Both the position numbers and the translations under genes were made by a program. Below, one piece after another: positions 1 to 14,012 of a DNA stretch of 64,000 bases (positions within the stretch are counted from its first letter, which is position 1; every line of letters begins with the position of its first letter). Location: NCBI GenBank assembly GCA_018398765.1, contig JAHBMJ010005745.1, positions 37,378 to 101,377 on the forward strand. The letters run 5' to 3'. The DNA comes from Chromera velia. Lineage: Eukaryota; Sar; Chromeraceae. The notes under the pieces are model-generated. The model did no database searches. It saw only the letters and a list, made by a program, of their open reading frames with translations, and was not told the DNA's origin.

Positions 1-3000
1 TATAACAAAAACACATCTAACTATAAAACCTACCCGGGTCCGTTGCTAAGTTTGTTTGGACCTTTGACTACCAGACTAAAAAAAAAAAAAAAGAAAAAAA
101 AAAATCTCGACATGTCTACTCTTTTTTTTTTTTTACCACTGTGCGTCGCCTAGATTTTAGTCCGCATTACTATCAACTGGGACTATCAAACAAGATTAAC
201 AACAGGACCTATATTCAAAAACAGGGTTGTTAATCACTGTGTCTTTTGGTATTTCGGGACTTTAAGGGGGGGTGGTTCCGTTTTTTGGTACCGGTACTTC
301 CGGTACCTTCTAGGGTACCTTAAAAATTTTGCTTAAACTCAGTCTAATAAACTGGGCTTTATAACGTTAAAACGATTGGATTTTAGGTTTTTATATTAAA
401 AATAAACGTAGCTAAAGTATACTAAAGTTCAATTTTATTTATGGCGCCGCGCGGGCAGGCCTTGCCTTCTGAACCTCTGTCCCGCTTGCCGCCGGGCTCG
501 CCATGGCTAGGCCACCCACATAAAAAAAATTTTGATTGATTTTCAATGTGAAAAATCTGGGCCTAGTTCAGATCTTCCACTTAGGAAGGGCTCTAGCTTA
601 TAGTTTAGCTTAGAGTCTAGCTTCCACTTAGTAACTAGTTTGAGGATCTAAAAGTTACTCTTGATTTGAGGAAGTCTAGGAAGAAGTTTACACCCGCCTG
701 GCATGGTTCCTAGCACGGTTCTGTTTCCCTTTTTCAATAACTGTGGTATGCCCGTTTTTTTTCACTTGCCTCCTTCTACAACTTCCAAAAAAAGGAAACC
801 ATATCCTGTCTAGGCATATCACAGAGAAAAAAAAATAATAATTTAAGCCCATCCTCGCTTACTTTTTTTTTTTTTGCCCGACGATGTTAGATGACAAACA
901 ACTGTTGTTCAAGTGTTGCATGAGTGTTGTTTTGGTGTTGCAGAAGTATTGTGTAGGTGTTACACAAAAAAAAAAAGAAAAAAATAATTTAAGCCAGTTC
1001 TGGTTTACTTTTTTTTAATTATTTTTTTTTGCTGTCTAGTTTTGCTGTGATATGCCTAGTATCCTGTTCAGTCCTACCGGGACCATCAGGTCTCACTTGC
1101 AGCCAACCTTTCGTTTTCTCTGCTGACTGTCCATTCCAATCTCCCTCTGCAAATATAGGACCTGTCCCCCTCTGGCCTCTGCCTCTGCTCACGGTAAGCG
1201 AATGAAGAGACAGCATGCGCATCCCCTCTCTGGCGTCCCCTCTCCGGGCCCTTATTGGGTGAATCGAACTGACGGGACTGGGGGGGGCATTTGACGTCAA
1301 GCCCTGTCTTCCTCTTTTTTTTCTGCTTTCTGTTGTCTTTGGGGAGAAGTGGGGGCCTCGTCTAGAGCTTCGTGCTGCTTGTGTTGCTGAGGGGACAGCG
1401 GTTCCGTCTTTGAATGGTGTATGCGGTTCACGGGAGACCTGGAGAGCTATGGGAGGGGGGCATTGACTTAAAGTTTGTTCCTAGCGTCTGGCCTATACGT
1501 TTTTCATCTCTTCCTTCTGTCCTAATTACTGCTCTCGCTACTAGCTCTCTCTCTTATGCGACCTCATACTTGACGCTCCTCTATCTGAATGCCTTCTTCG
1601 GCATGGAGATTTGATCAGACTCTCTGTTAGTCTAGGCACTAGGCCTAGCACTAGGCTAACTTTGAGGACCGAGATGTGAACGTTAAAAATAAAAAAAAAA
1701 AAAAACTAATTAGGTTTTTAGCTCAATTTTCTTTTTTTTTTTTTGATGTGGGTAGCCTAGCGCCATGGCTGCGTTTCTAGAGTTTTAACTCTAAAATAGC
1801 AAGTTTTCTACATCAGGCTCAACTAGAACTAGAACTAGTAAAAAATAACAGTCTACGGCCTTACTTTATGAACTTTTTGCCGGTGACGAAAGCACCGAAA
1901 GCACCGAAAAAAAACGAAATCGGGGGTCGGTTCTGTTTTTCGGTATTTACAGTTGTCGGTGCTTACTAGAATGATTAACAACCCTGATTCAGAAACCTTA
2001 TTAGAGATCATAGACTCAAGATTATTTAATATCTAACAACCATCAGCTAGTAGACAGAAAAACAGCCTGTATGTTAAGACTTGTAAAAAGGATTCATTGA
2101 TCTAGTCCTTGATTTGATCCATCTATTTGTTCAGTCAATTTGTGTGTGCATAGTACAGCTAGTAGTACAGCTGTCTAGCTAGGCCTTCAGTTGAATAACC
2201 GAAGAACATGGTTGAAAGAAAGAGAAGGGATTAGAAGGAGGTGGAAGAAAAGGTTGCAGTATGATAGTAAATCAATTAAATAACGTACGTCACAACACAG
2301 TGCGAGCTCCCCTACCGACGAATCGGAACCGGCCCATACTCAGAATCCGGAAAGCGGCAAGGAGGGAAGAGGGAGGAGGGGGGTGAGAAAAAAGACAGCT
2401 AGAGACAGCCTCACAGCCGCTTGTCTGTGAGGTTCGAAATACCCTTCATTCTCGTGATTGTTCCACCACTGCAGTCCACAACAACCAAACCGACCCAATG
2501 TAGCAGGAATGCAATTAAACAAAGTCGATCATGATCGGCAGGTTCGTTCGCTGCCTGATGGCTTCCTCAGCCTGATCGATGCGGTCACATGGTCTCGACC
2601 ACTCTTGCGCCGTGAACAAATTCTGTCTGCATCTCGAGCTATATATACACCCACTCTGAGCATTCCCCCCTCCCTCCGGAGCTCTCTTGATTTTTGCACT
2701 TGAACCCCTCCCTTTCCTGAAAACATCTCTTCCAGTCTAGAAGGACCGGAGAGTCCAGAGGAAGTGCATAACCAGAGAGAGAGAGCGGGCCAAGGCAGCT
2801 AGGGCGGAAAAGAGATGTTTCGCAAAGTGAAGAGCGAAGAGGAAAGAGGGGGGGTATTTGAGACAGCTCGAGTGAAACAAAATTCCATCTCTCCCACCTT
2901 CTTCCGTTTCTTTCTCTATCATCATTTCTCTTCTATCATCTGTCCCCTCTTTTTCCTCCTGCCTACCTTCTCATACCCACCCGCCCACTTCTCTCTTCTT

Positions 3001-3046
3001 GCACAGACTTCCCGGCCCGACCTGTCTGTCCATTGTTCATTCACCC
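1..3046. other. AT-rich intergenic region, no gene seen
   Basis: Poly-A and poly-T tracts are frequent up to about 2,100, and none of the short open frames has a recognisable domain or convincing codon bias. The part from about 2,300 to 3,046 is more GC-balanced and lies directly downstream of the DHHC gene on the minus strand, so it probably holds that gene's 3' untranslated region. No RNA gene or transposon ends were recognised here. Confidence 0.6.
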
Positions 3047-5451
3047 TCAGACAACATCAGACATCATCCCATCGAATTCCGACAATCGGGTTGATCGAAT
3101 CAAAGCACCCAGTGGGGAGGGGGGGGGCTTCAATCGTCGGTTCACGAGACCACGATCGGGTCCCTGGAGGGACGTCAGGGGTGATTGCTGTTGCTGACTG
3201 GGAATGTCCGGGTGTTGTGGGAGAGAATGCGGAAGAGCACTCTTCGAGAGGGATGCCGGGGCCCCCCTTTTTGGAGACGGGGCTGAAGGGCCTAGCTCTG
3301 CCCCCGGCAAGTGAGGAAACAACGGCGGAAGAGGAGACCATGCACGGCCTGGAAGTGCTACTGGGGGGGTTTTGGTCTGGCCTCTCATCCCCTTGATATC
3401 TTTTTGTTGCTGTCTCGATTTGTCTACAGAAAATCCAATGGGAGAGGGGGAAGGGTTGTGGAGAAATAGAGTGGGGGAAAGTCCCGGATCGATTGGTGAG
3501 TTGAGTGGATGGGGGGTGACGTCATCAAAAAGGTCGACCTGCAGAACCCCTTCCTTACGCATGGAGGCGAGTGTTGAAGTGGAAACTTGGAGGGAATTCG
3601 CAATCCCACCATGGGCAGGGCTGAGGGGAAGGGCATAGCCCTTTGGGGAAAGAGTTGGGATGGAACGGGAAGCTGAGGGACGGCCGACGGGGGGTGAGGG
3701 GCAGAGTTCAGACATAAGACGGTCGAGGTCTCCGTTGTCTTTTGGAACTGAAGAGGCAGAGCTTTCGAGTATATTTCCTGTCTGGTGCCAAGCATTCGGA
3801 GACCTGCCTGAGTCCTGCGAAGGGGACAGACACGCAGTACGAATGCGGGGTGGTGAGAGGTGAGACGACCCTTCGCCTGAACACACAGACGCAGTGAGTC
3901 CAGCATAAGGCGACGGGAGTGAAGACCTGTCTGCCATTTCTTCTGCACACATCATCATCTCCAACAGACTGTCCAGAGACGAGTCTCCTCCAGGAGAACC
4001 TGACCTCACTGCGTGTTTTCCAGTTCCCCCCCCTGTTGTAATTTCGTCCTCTTCGTTAGCATTGTCCTCCCCTTGGGGGGGTAAAAGGGTCATGGAGTTA
4101 ATTCCCCCCCTTGACAGAGAAGCCCCAGACGGGGATCTGCTTCCACCGGTGACAGATGGTTCCTCTGCAGGTTCGGTTTCTCGGGGATCTCCGTTGCTCA
4201 AGAGGAGGTCTTCTGAATCAAAAACTGACAGGGGTGAGACTTTTTTGTTTTGAACTGGAGATAACGCGCACAGCGAAAAGGGTGCAATGCCCGGAGACTG
4301 GCAACACGACCTCGCAGATGGCTGCTGCACTCCAGAAGTGCACATCGGGACAGGTTGAAACTCAAAAGAGGGGCCGTTAGCCTCCCCGCACCCCTGCTCG
4401 ATATCCGGAGACGCTGCTCCATCAGACTCTCCCACAAAGGTTGCGCGTGCACAGGCGTATGGACGCCGGGGGTGCTGACTTGGGCCTTCGGGTGGAGGGA
4501 CTGCCGGATTCTGCTGTTGTAATTTTGGTACAGTGAGGGGGAGTGATGGGTGAATGGGAAGTGGAGCAAGGCGATGCCAATTTTTGAGTGGTGGACGATC
4601 GTGGAGAGAATTTGGGATCGACAACGACGTCGTATCTTTTTCGAGACTTGTCTTTGTATCTGTACCCATTGGGTGCGAATGGGGGGATGTGTGAGGAGCG
4701 GCTGAGTTGTCGAGTGTCTGTTGACATGCCTCGTGACTGTGAAGAGCATCGTGGAGGGGATCCCCGCACGGCAATGCGACAGGAGGCCGGGTCAGGCCTT
4801 CTGCGTCTGCAGCAGCTGCCCCCACAGATCCCTCTTCATGAAATTGAGAGTAATTCACTCTTGCCTGCTCTGCCGGAGGAAGAATGGGAGGGAGATTTGA
4901 ATTCGCACCACTGCGTTGAGTTTGGGGTGCAGAAATGGCTTGTATTGAGGCAGACCCTGACGCAAGGGGGGAGCTCTCTCTATCTTCTGCAAGGGCCCCG
5001 GCGGCACACGGAGCGTCCCGGCCCGCTTCGCCGGGGTCCACCCCGCGCCCTTTATTCCCACTGCACAGCCCCCCGGAAGCCTTCGAGGAGCCCCCCGGAA
5101 AGTCTTCCTTGCTCTTTTCACCTTTGCCCCCGCTGGGTGCTCGATGTCGAGAGTACGCCCCTGCGCGCTCTTCCTTCTCTGCCACATCACTTTTTGACCG
5201 AGTCTTCTTCCTTCTGTACAGAAGAAAATGAAGCAGGCAGACAGGCGCACAGATAAGTAATCATTTCCTAAACGGGAACACAAGATCGAATGTTCCTGGC
5301 TCCTCCTCTAGCGTGAGTCTGAAAGGATCGATCAAAGGTACACAGGCACACCGGAACACGGACAGCTCAAAAGAAGAAAGAAGGAAGTGCAAGGATCTCT
5401 ATTGCTTTGAAAGGGAGTGAGTATTGCAATGCCGACAGACAGACAGATATT

Positions 5452-5482
<31 letters not shown>

Positions 5483-6746
5483 GCACGCACACAAATACAC
5501 ACAGACAAATACACACACAAATACATAAACCTACCTGAAGACGATCCAATCGAAGCAGCTTCCCTTCGGTTTCTCCGGAGAGGTACTTCCCCCTGACTCC
5601 CTCTGTGCAGCTTCTGCTGAATCGAGCTGCGAAACAGACAGAGAGAGAGAGAGAGAGAGAGAGGAGAAAGAGTTGACTGGCTGAGAAAGTGAGCAGAAAT
5701 CTGCGTACTGACACGACACAGACACATGAAGATTCCTACGGACATTCATTCGAGCACAAAGAAACTTGCAAACGCACGAACGCCTGTACGCACACACGTT
5801 GCACCCAGTAATGCGTGAGTGACTGAATCAAGAGAAACGCTTGCACATAAATGTTCCCTTGGAGTTGTGAGGGAAGGAGAAAGATCCCATGATACAAATT
5901 CTCCATTCAATTTTGTGCGTAGCCTCAGTATGCGCAGATATTTTTCGAAGGATCCATTCTCGACGCACAGACTTGCGACATGGTCGAATCAACTGCACAT
6001 CTCAAGAGCCAAACGCGCCTGTGACCTGATTTTTTCCCATTAAGACCCATTTGTACGCCGTTACGCACAGAAACATGCGTACGGAAATACATACCTGAGT
6101 GCATAGATATAAATATGCGCGCATTGGTACAGGCATGCAAACACATTGAAGAATCTCTGCTGACCTGGTCCCTTTTCATGATGATGTACTCGTACGTGGT
6201 CATTTTGTTGGACATTAAAAAGATGTGGAGGCCAATCAGCTGAGCGTCCAAGAGGAGAAGGGGTACGTTGATCAACAGGACAACGCCCATGAGTGCGTAG
6301 AATGCCTCTGCGGAAAAGTCCGTTCCATAGACCTGCAAATATGATCAATGTCGACTTCGCTTGAAAAGCAAACTTGCATGAGTTTGTGTGTTTCAATGTA
6401 GATCAAAGCAATGCCTTCTCTGCGAGAGAAAGAAGCAAAAAACTTTCCAAAACGCTGAGAAAGGCATGGTAATAGAGTCACATAAACCTCGGAAAAAGAT
6501 CTGCTGGTGGGATCGAACTGTGAGCTCTTGTAAGCTTCTTTAACCCCCCTGAAAAGGACAAGGAGACACAAAAGAAATGTCTAAAGAGAAGTAAACGGAA
6601 ATAATCGGGCTGACTGAAAGGGGGGGGTCTAGAGGCTCTTCCTGCATTGCCCGGTGGACGATGAGGAACAACGCGCACGCCACCATTCCAGAAGTGAACA
6701 GAGCCACCGACACGATCAGGCTGAGAAAATACCTGCGACACACACA

Positions 6747-6778
<32 letters not shown>

Positions 6779-7628
6779 ACACACAAACAAATGCACACAC
6801 ACAAACAAACACACGCACACACACAAGCTTACACGCGGACGAATCTACTGACAGATTCACACTAGCACCTACATTGACGGTGCCTCCAACTGAATTGACA
6901 TGCAGGAGAGAGAACAAAGGAGGAGTGAGGTCAAGGACCCTTTTCAGATTTGTACTCGTCTGATCATAGAACGACTGACCCATTCTTCCATAATCCGTGC
7001 CAGGTCGACCGTCCATGTCCGAGATACAAAAAACCAAACAAATCAGAGTTGTGACCGAGAGGGTCGAGGCCTACTGACCTGTAGTTGGTCGACCCAACGC
7101 AATTATTCAGCCAATTGCAGTGGTGGTCGAAAGTCTCCACGCATTTATTGCAGGCTCTGCAGTGTTTGGTTCGGGGGCCAACGAAAGCATCGCATGTGGC
7201 ACAGTAGTGGGCGTTGTCTGGCTCTCTGTAGTCGTTCGCCCTTGAAGAAAGGATCCGGTTGTCCGCAGGGTCGACGCGAGTCGCAACCGCAGCGAGGGAA
7301 ACCACTGCCAGCAGCAACAGGCTGACGATGACCCCAAACACAACCTGCAAACAGTACACAAAGCAGAACGATGAAGACCAGATGTATATGTACAATAAAA
7401 GTACAATACGTAGATCTATCACATATGTGATGTGTTGTTTGAAATACTCCGTTGAAGTTTCTTCCTTTCTCTGTGCATCCGTACCTGTGTGACTATATCT
7501 GGAAGGGCAGGAATACAGATGATGTAGAACATCAGCCCGTCGATCCCAAACAAAACCCAGGAGGCCAGTTGGAAAGGATGAAACGGACGGATGAATCCGT
7601 GCGTTCTGGAGGAAGGTTTGCTGCTCAT
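3047..7628 (-). CDS. DHHC-type protein S-palmitoyltransferase with very long disordered tail
   Basis: Transfers palmitate to cysteines of client proteins at an endomembrane or the plasma membrane. Seven exons fit: 7628-7485, 7344-7079, 6732-6615, 6548-6488, 6332-6165, 5626-5535 and 5213-3047. Two membrane spans lie near residues 22-44 and 49-71. The cysteine-rich domain follows, with the DHHC tetrad at about 121-124 (C124 nucleophile) and the NCVG..NYR..F block restored across intron 2. Spans 3 and 4 are in exons 3 and 5, and exon 5 carries the family's TTxE motif as TTYE. The last exon adds roughly 720 Ser/Pro/Gly-rich residues with no recognised domain, so the protein is about 1,004 residues against 300-500 for typical members. 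Phases agree at every junction except exon 3/exon 4, where the canonical donor leaves the frame one base off beside an 8-C run. This may be a homopolymer error. The enzyme call is firm; the tail's role is unknown. Confidence 0.85.
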
Positions 7629-8821
7629 TTTTTGAAGATCACCAACAAAGTGCGGAGGGTGGACTGAATGTATTTACAAAGAACAAGCTGCCCTGTCTTG
7701 TAGTACGTAAATGCTCGCTATTTCTCACTGCTATGAGGGGGACAGTGAAACTTTCAGGACGTATACATGCATATATACGCTTCAGCGTCACGCAGATGTT
7801 GTCTTATACAAACAGATCAGTTCTGATGTTTCGGCCCATTGTGCCTCACTTTCTTCGGGAGAAATTTTTGAAACTGTGTCACCGAAACATCTTTGTCTGC
7901 AAATAGACAGAAGAGAGCGTATTGGAAGCACATTCCCTTCGTGCTGAGGAAATCGGCCTCTCAGAATTTCGAAAGCTGGCTACTTAGCTATATAGTAGTA
8001 TACGTACATGCTCTGACGATCGTGCTGCTATGTACTTGTACGTATTGTACGTGTATTTTTTCTTTTTTTTTACACGTACACCAATATATTTGCACAAGCT
8101 TGCCCGCGCACGCACTGCGCGGGATGCATGCATGACAAAATCTAAGTGTATGTCTGCGAGTCTCGGAGGGCTGCATGTCGGCACATGTCGCAGGACTCAG
8201 CCCTGGACTCCCGCCGGGGTACTCCCGGGCCTGGAATACCCTAAAAGTCCCAACATACCCCCAAAAGTCAAGAACTACAGGTGACTGTACATAGTTTTAG
8301 CTAGGCCGGATCGATTTTATTGTATTTAATATTTAATATTATTTACAATTCTTTTCTATTTATTGAAACTCCTCTTAATTATGTATATGCAGTCCCAGAT
8401 ATAGTCAGCAGTAGTCAATCAAAAGCTTTTTAAAGTTTTTGAGAAACGTTTTCTTTCAATTAAGAGAGTGGTTTGCCTCAAGGCTTGCCTAAGCCTGAGC
8501 TACATGGATGCATCAGACGGAAATCTTTTAACGACATACATCAACAAAAATTGTAAAACGACATAGATTGTAGGTCACCTCATCATAGTCCTCATGAAAT
8601 AAGTGACTTGCCAACACACATGCATGCAGCGCCAGGACGTCTGTACACTGACACGCATGCGTAATATACGTCACCGCCATGTTTGTCGAGCTGTACAGAG
8701 TTAGAAAGTGATGAAATTGAATGCTGCCGAACTCACGTACTTCTTTCAATGTCGACTAAAAAGCACGTGCGAAGAAGGAACTATGATGACGAGTGAAGAC
8801 TACAGGGGCTCTCCTTCTGTG

Positions 8822-8857
<36 letters not shown>

Positions 8858-8999
8858 ACCACACACAGACACATCATGCCCTTTCCATTCCTTTGCGACC
8901 CGATGTTGTGGGTTCCGGTCTACTCCAACTAGAATGATTGACGCCTGTCGCCCCCCCATCTACCTCTTTCTCTCTGTGTATATGTGTTTCTTTGTTTGC

Positions 9000-9040
<41 letters not shown>

Positions 9041-10341
9041 CGTGTGTATGTGTGTGTGCGTGTGTGTATGTGTGTGTGCGTGTGTGTATGTGTGTGTGCG
9101 CGCGCGTACGTGCGTGTCCATGCGTATGTGCTCAGTGGGGCATGTGTAAACGAAACTCTCAACGTGCGCCACGCAGGGGGTGCCGTTGCAGAAAGAAGGA
9201 TGCCAGACAAAGAAGTCTACAAAGAAAAGGGCTGTACAAAATCATGTGACACACATACATACACATACACAAACACTCCCACCATTCGATCGGAGAAGCC
9301 AAAGTAGCAAAGTATCTCTACCGAGCTTCCTTTTCTCTGTGCTTCCTGCATTTATATCTTTCCTCTCTCTTGCTCCACTTCGATTCCAACGACCGTCAAG
9401 GTGCCCCACTCATTTTTCTTTTTCTCGCTTTCTTATCATCTTTCGCATTGTCTCCTGCTCCCATTCACATTCACATATTCATTGATGCACGAACAGCGAA
9501 AAGCCACAAAATTCGCACTGCACACCCAGTTATCAAGGGAACACTCTTTTCCCTCAAAAAGTTCACCATTCTTCGGTACAAGCCAGCCGGAGCAGGTCGC
9601 GGTCTTCAGAGTCAAAACTGAGGAAACAAATAAATTGGCTAGATAAATTGGACACAGAAAAGAAAAGAAAAGAACGAAAATTGGACACCTCTTCGCCCCG
9701 TCATCTTGCCCTTCTGGTGTAAGAAGAGAATAAACAACACAAGACGAATAGAGAAGAGAGAATTCGATCAGACAGAAGGAGAGAAAGAGAGGGAGAAACA
9801 GAGAGATCGATGGAGAAACAAATGAGGGGCCTGCTTATAATACAAGAACGCGCTCTTAATGTGCACTACAGACAGAAAAGAACGAACCAAAAGGGACATC
9901 ATGTTTTTGAAGAAGGGAAGTCTGAAGAAAAATCATGAAGCTCTCTCAGATATTTTTCTTTACTGCGTGATTCGTTACTTCCCCTTTCTTTATCAATACG
10001 ATCGAAGCCTTTCATCTTACGTCTTTTCACTTCACTCCCCTCCTCCCTCCTCACAAATCACCACCCCTCTCGCTACGTCACGTATCACCTACACCCACTC
10101 ACACTTCAAATGCAAGCACAGCGGGGGCCCACATTTCGCGTATTCCTTATCCTGAAAGGCAGGCAGGCAGGCAGGCAGGCAGGCCAAAACGTGCCTCGTC
10201 TTCGTCTTTCGAGCTTTACTGGCTTTCTGTCAATCAGTTTTTGACTCCAGCTGCTTCTGTTCTCCCTTTCAGCCTGCTTTCCTGTCGAACTGTGTGCATC
10301 CTTCTGCTTCCCCTTTCACACATACCCCCCTTCCTTCTCTC
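7629..10341. other. Intergenic region with microsatellites, no gene seen
   Basis: This gap separates the 5' end of the DHHC gene from the 3' end of the three-domain gene. It holds a CT run near 8,825-8,855, a long GT/GC-GT run near 9,000-9,115, and an AGGC run near 10,157-10,183. AT-rich sequence lies at about 8,280-8,500. The open frames over the GT run are simply translated dinucleotides. No exon with recognisable homology was found on either strand. Confidence 0.6.
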
Positions 10342-11497
10342 TCACACGAGACCACTCACTTCGAATAGTCTGCCGAGGGAAGCAGCTTGCAGACCTGCAG
10401 AACCCATCCCTGCTCTCTGACTGACCCCATCGGATTCCTTCCCGGCTGTCCCTTTGCTTCCTTTGGAGAGGCTCACGCACGCAGGGGCGGGAGGGGAGAG
10501 CAGTCCCTGGTCGCACAGGGCTTTGAAAATACCCCGGGCGGCAGCGGAATTGGAAGAGACCACAGGGATTCCTAGACGCTCTTCCAGTTTCATGATCACC
10601 CCTGACTGCACACTCAAAAGACCAGTGCAGCAGAGAAGAAGACAGTCGGCCTTATCGCTGCACGTCTCACCCACTCCCCCTCCCCCTCCCACTAGGGCCC
10701 CTGCCGCATTCTCCAACTCTACAGCGCTCAGGGAATTGATCTCTCCGTCGCCTCTGCAACCAATGAAGCCGCAGGGACCCAAAACGAACCCTTCTTTGAT
10801 CAGGAGCTCACTCAGCTTTGTGTTGATCAGAGGATCGGCATAGGGGGTCAGGACTGCGACACGCCGTGCAGACAGGGCGTGCAGGGCCCCACAAATTGAC
10901 ATGGGCAGAGTGACCACAGTGCCTCCGTTGGCGCCCTTCGCGTGTTGAAAAATTGTGCGGACTCTCTCTTCCCCCAGGACTAACGTCCCAGAGGTGCAGC
11001 CGTACATGGACACTGACAGACGACCAAATGTCTCTGTCGGGGAAAAGAGAAGAAGAAGCCTCGCGGCTTCCTCTAAAAACGTGCCCGACTCTTCCAGAGA
11101 GCGCACCGAGATCTCAGAAGACTGACGCACTCTGCTGACTACCAGATCAATGCAGCCTCTTCCCCCGTCTACAATTCGGAGTGCGTCTCTCACATCTGCC
11201 TCCATGCCTCTGTCTGTCGAGAGCACGATCAGACCCACCACTGCTGCAGACTGACGACCCCCAGGCTGAGAGGGGTGTCGACCGATTGCAATCTCCTGCC
11301 ACTGACAGGTGTCTGTTTGGGACTGAGAGGGAGGGGAGGAGTCAGACTCGGAATCTGCGGCTGTGGTTCCGGTCCGTGCTTTCTTTGCTCTGCTGCCCTG
11401 CAGTGCCTTCCCTTCCCCGTTCTCTCCCTCTCCATTTTGGAAGTCTGCAGCAAAACAAAGAAAAAGGGGATCGAACAGAAACGAACAGAGAGAGAAA

Positions 11498-11533
<36 letters not shown>

Positions 11534-13922
11534 GAAAGAACGAAAGAAAGACGTAAGGAAAGGGAACGTCCCGCAAAATTATGAACGTCCGCAAGCGGTC
11601 CTGTCGGGGGGAGTAATGGGGAAATGTGCGATGGCATGCTGCAAGAGAGGATGGAAACAAAACAGGAATGAATCTTCACAAACAGACCGCTGTGCTGGCA
11701 TTGACTACTCTCAGTGCAAAACTCCTTGGACAGCAGAAACGGCTGCGAAAGAGCGGCACAATACGAAAAAAGCTGACTGACAAAAGCACTGACCAAATGT
11801 CATTGCAGTCTCTCCGACTACCGGACATCGAAATGCTTGACCTTCTCCCTCTCCTCTTGAGGCCCCTCTCTTTCCGTTGTTTTCCTTTTCCTTTTCCTTC
11901 TTCTGCTTCTCTCTCCTCTCCCATCGCGGATTGAGGAAGACCTCCAGTCTCCCCTCTCCCGTCTCTTGGATTGGCCCTTCCATTACCCTTCTGAGGTTGT
12001 CAGGATCTGTGGCCGCTTCTGTGTTGATCCACAAAACTCGGGAATCTTTCGTTAGGCGCAGATCTTTGCGGGCCTTCGCACTGCCCCCTCCCTCCCTCAA
12101 ACGATACACCAAACCCGGGCCCGACCCTCCACACTCACCCGCCTCCACCCCCTCTGAGAAAAGAAGACGCATTCCGTTCGCAGCCACTTCATCTGAAATG
12201 GCGACATGTGCGAACGCCAAGTCCTTCAGGGACACCCACCCTAGGCTCGACACTTCCCCGCACGCTAGACCTGCCATCATGGTCTCGAGACTACCCTCCA
12301 CACGAAAGGGGGCCCCCCTACGTGCGCTCTCAAGCATGCACGCCGCTCTCTCTGCCTCTACTGTGATCACGAGAGGAGGCTCGAGCTGCCTTGTTTCATG
12401 CCATGCTGTCACATACTGTGCGATGGCACCCGCAAAGGACCCCACTCCAACGGGAAGGATCACATGGGACAGAGGGCCCAGGCATGCCCCCTGCATCTGC
12501 CGCAGGGCCTCTTCTGCGATGAGGCAATAGCCCTGCATGATCCAAGAGGGGACCTCAACGTATCCGTCCAACGTCGTGTCCTGAAGAAACAAATACCCCC
12601 CCTCTGCGGACAGTCCCTGTGCCTCTTCGACAGTCTGATCGTAGTTGCCATCGCAAATCCGAGCCTCCCCCCCCTGATCACGCACGTGTTGCGCTCTCGT
12701 TTCAACGGTTCCCCGGGGGAAAAGAACAATCGCTTTCTGCCCCATGATACGAGCTGACCAGGACACTCCCCTGCCATGATTGCCATCGGAGGCAGTCACG
12801 AATGTGCGAGGTCCGAAGCGCTCGAGGAAGGCCGATCGGATCTCCCCTAAGTCATGCGCCCCCACAGGAGCACCTAGAAGCTTGCACATCATGGCTGACA
12901 TGGCAAATAACCCCCCCACCGCCTTGAACGACTGCACTCCCAAACGTTCACCCTCGTCTTTCACCAACACTGCCGCAACGCCTGACTGAGAGGCCAGGCC
13001 GCTGAGGACCTTCAGAGGTGTGGGGGTCATTTTGATCGCCTCCGCCCCTGAGGGGCTCTCCATGCTCAGGTTCAGGTCTCTGAGTGGAGACAGAAGGGAG
13101 GCAACTCGAGCCTCATGGAAGAAACCGACTGAAGGGGGAGGGAGAAGAACAACCGCTCGAGGGGGCATTTCGGTTCTGCAATTCGACATTCCCGACAGAG
13201 ACAGACAGACAGACAAGCAGGCAGACAGACAGATGGAGGGCAGCGGGAATTTATAGACTGCAGGGGGGCACAGGATAGATAGCTAGATATATGGACGGAC
13301 TGAGTTTTGTAGACGTGCATGTATGCATCGAGGAGAGGCAGACAGACTGTACACTCTAGAGACAAGCAAGCGACGGAGAAGGGGATGCGCACACACACTG
13401 CAAACGAAGAGAGGGCTTGCGCATACTGACAGACAGAACGAGCCTAGAGGCCTACGGAACAGAAAGAACCCACAACCCCCCCCCCCTCCCACCTGCTGAT
13501 GCCTTCAGATCTGAACAAGGAGACCCCCCCCTCCGGAGTAACCCTCATCGTGTCACTCAGCCCGACAGCCCCCAGCCCAGGGAGCTGTATCCAGGGAATC
13601 ACGTGGAGCACCATGTTCTCCTCAAGTGTGTATGGACTACCGGGGTGACAGCAGAGCAAGTCAGCCTCACCCCAGTCAGTGTAGAACCCGGCCCCGATCG
13701 AATACGCAGACCGCTGGGAGGGCAGCCAGTCACACTCTGCCTCATGCCCTGACATCATCTCATCCCTGCAGGCTCTGTCCAACTCCGCGCACAAAACCCC
13801 CGGCCGGAGTTTTCTCTGTGCCGCATCCATGGCGCGCTGTACCGCTTCCTCTGCCTGCCGCACGTTGTCAGGCAGAGAGGTCCCCACAAAAAAGGTGCGC
13901 ATCAGAGCCGCATGATACCTGA

Positions 13923-14012
<90 letters not shown>

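Noticed and set aside
8984-9210. Cys/Val- or His/Thr-rich small proteins over dinucleotide runs, here and at 6478-6963, 13868-14172, 52880-53131 and 54310-55149
   Set aside because: They are direct translations of CA/GT microsatellites, mostly inside introns.
11181-11780. Plus-strand Lys/Glu-rich ORF
   Set aside because: It runs antisense through the racemase exon and the GAAA repeat of the adjoining intron.
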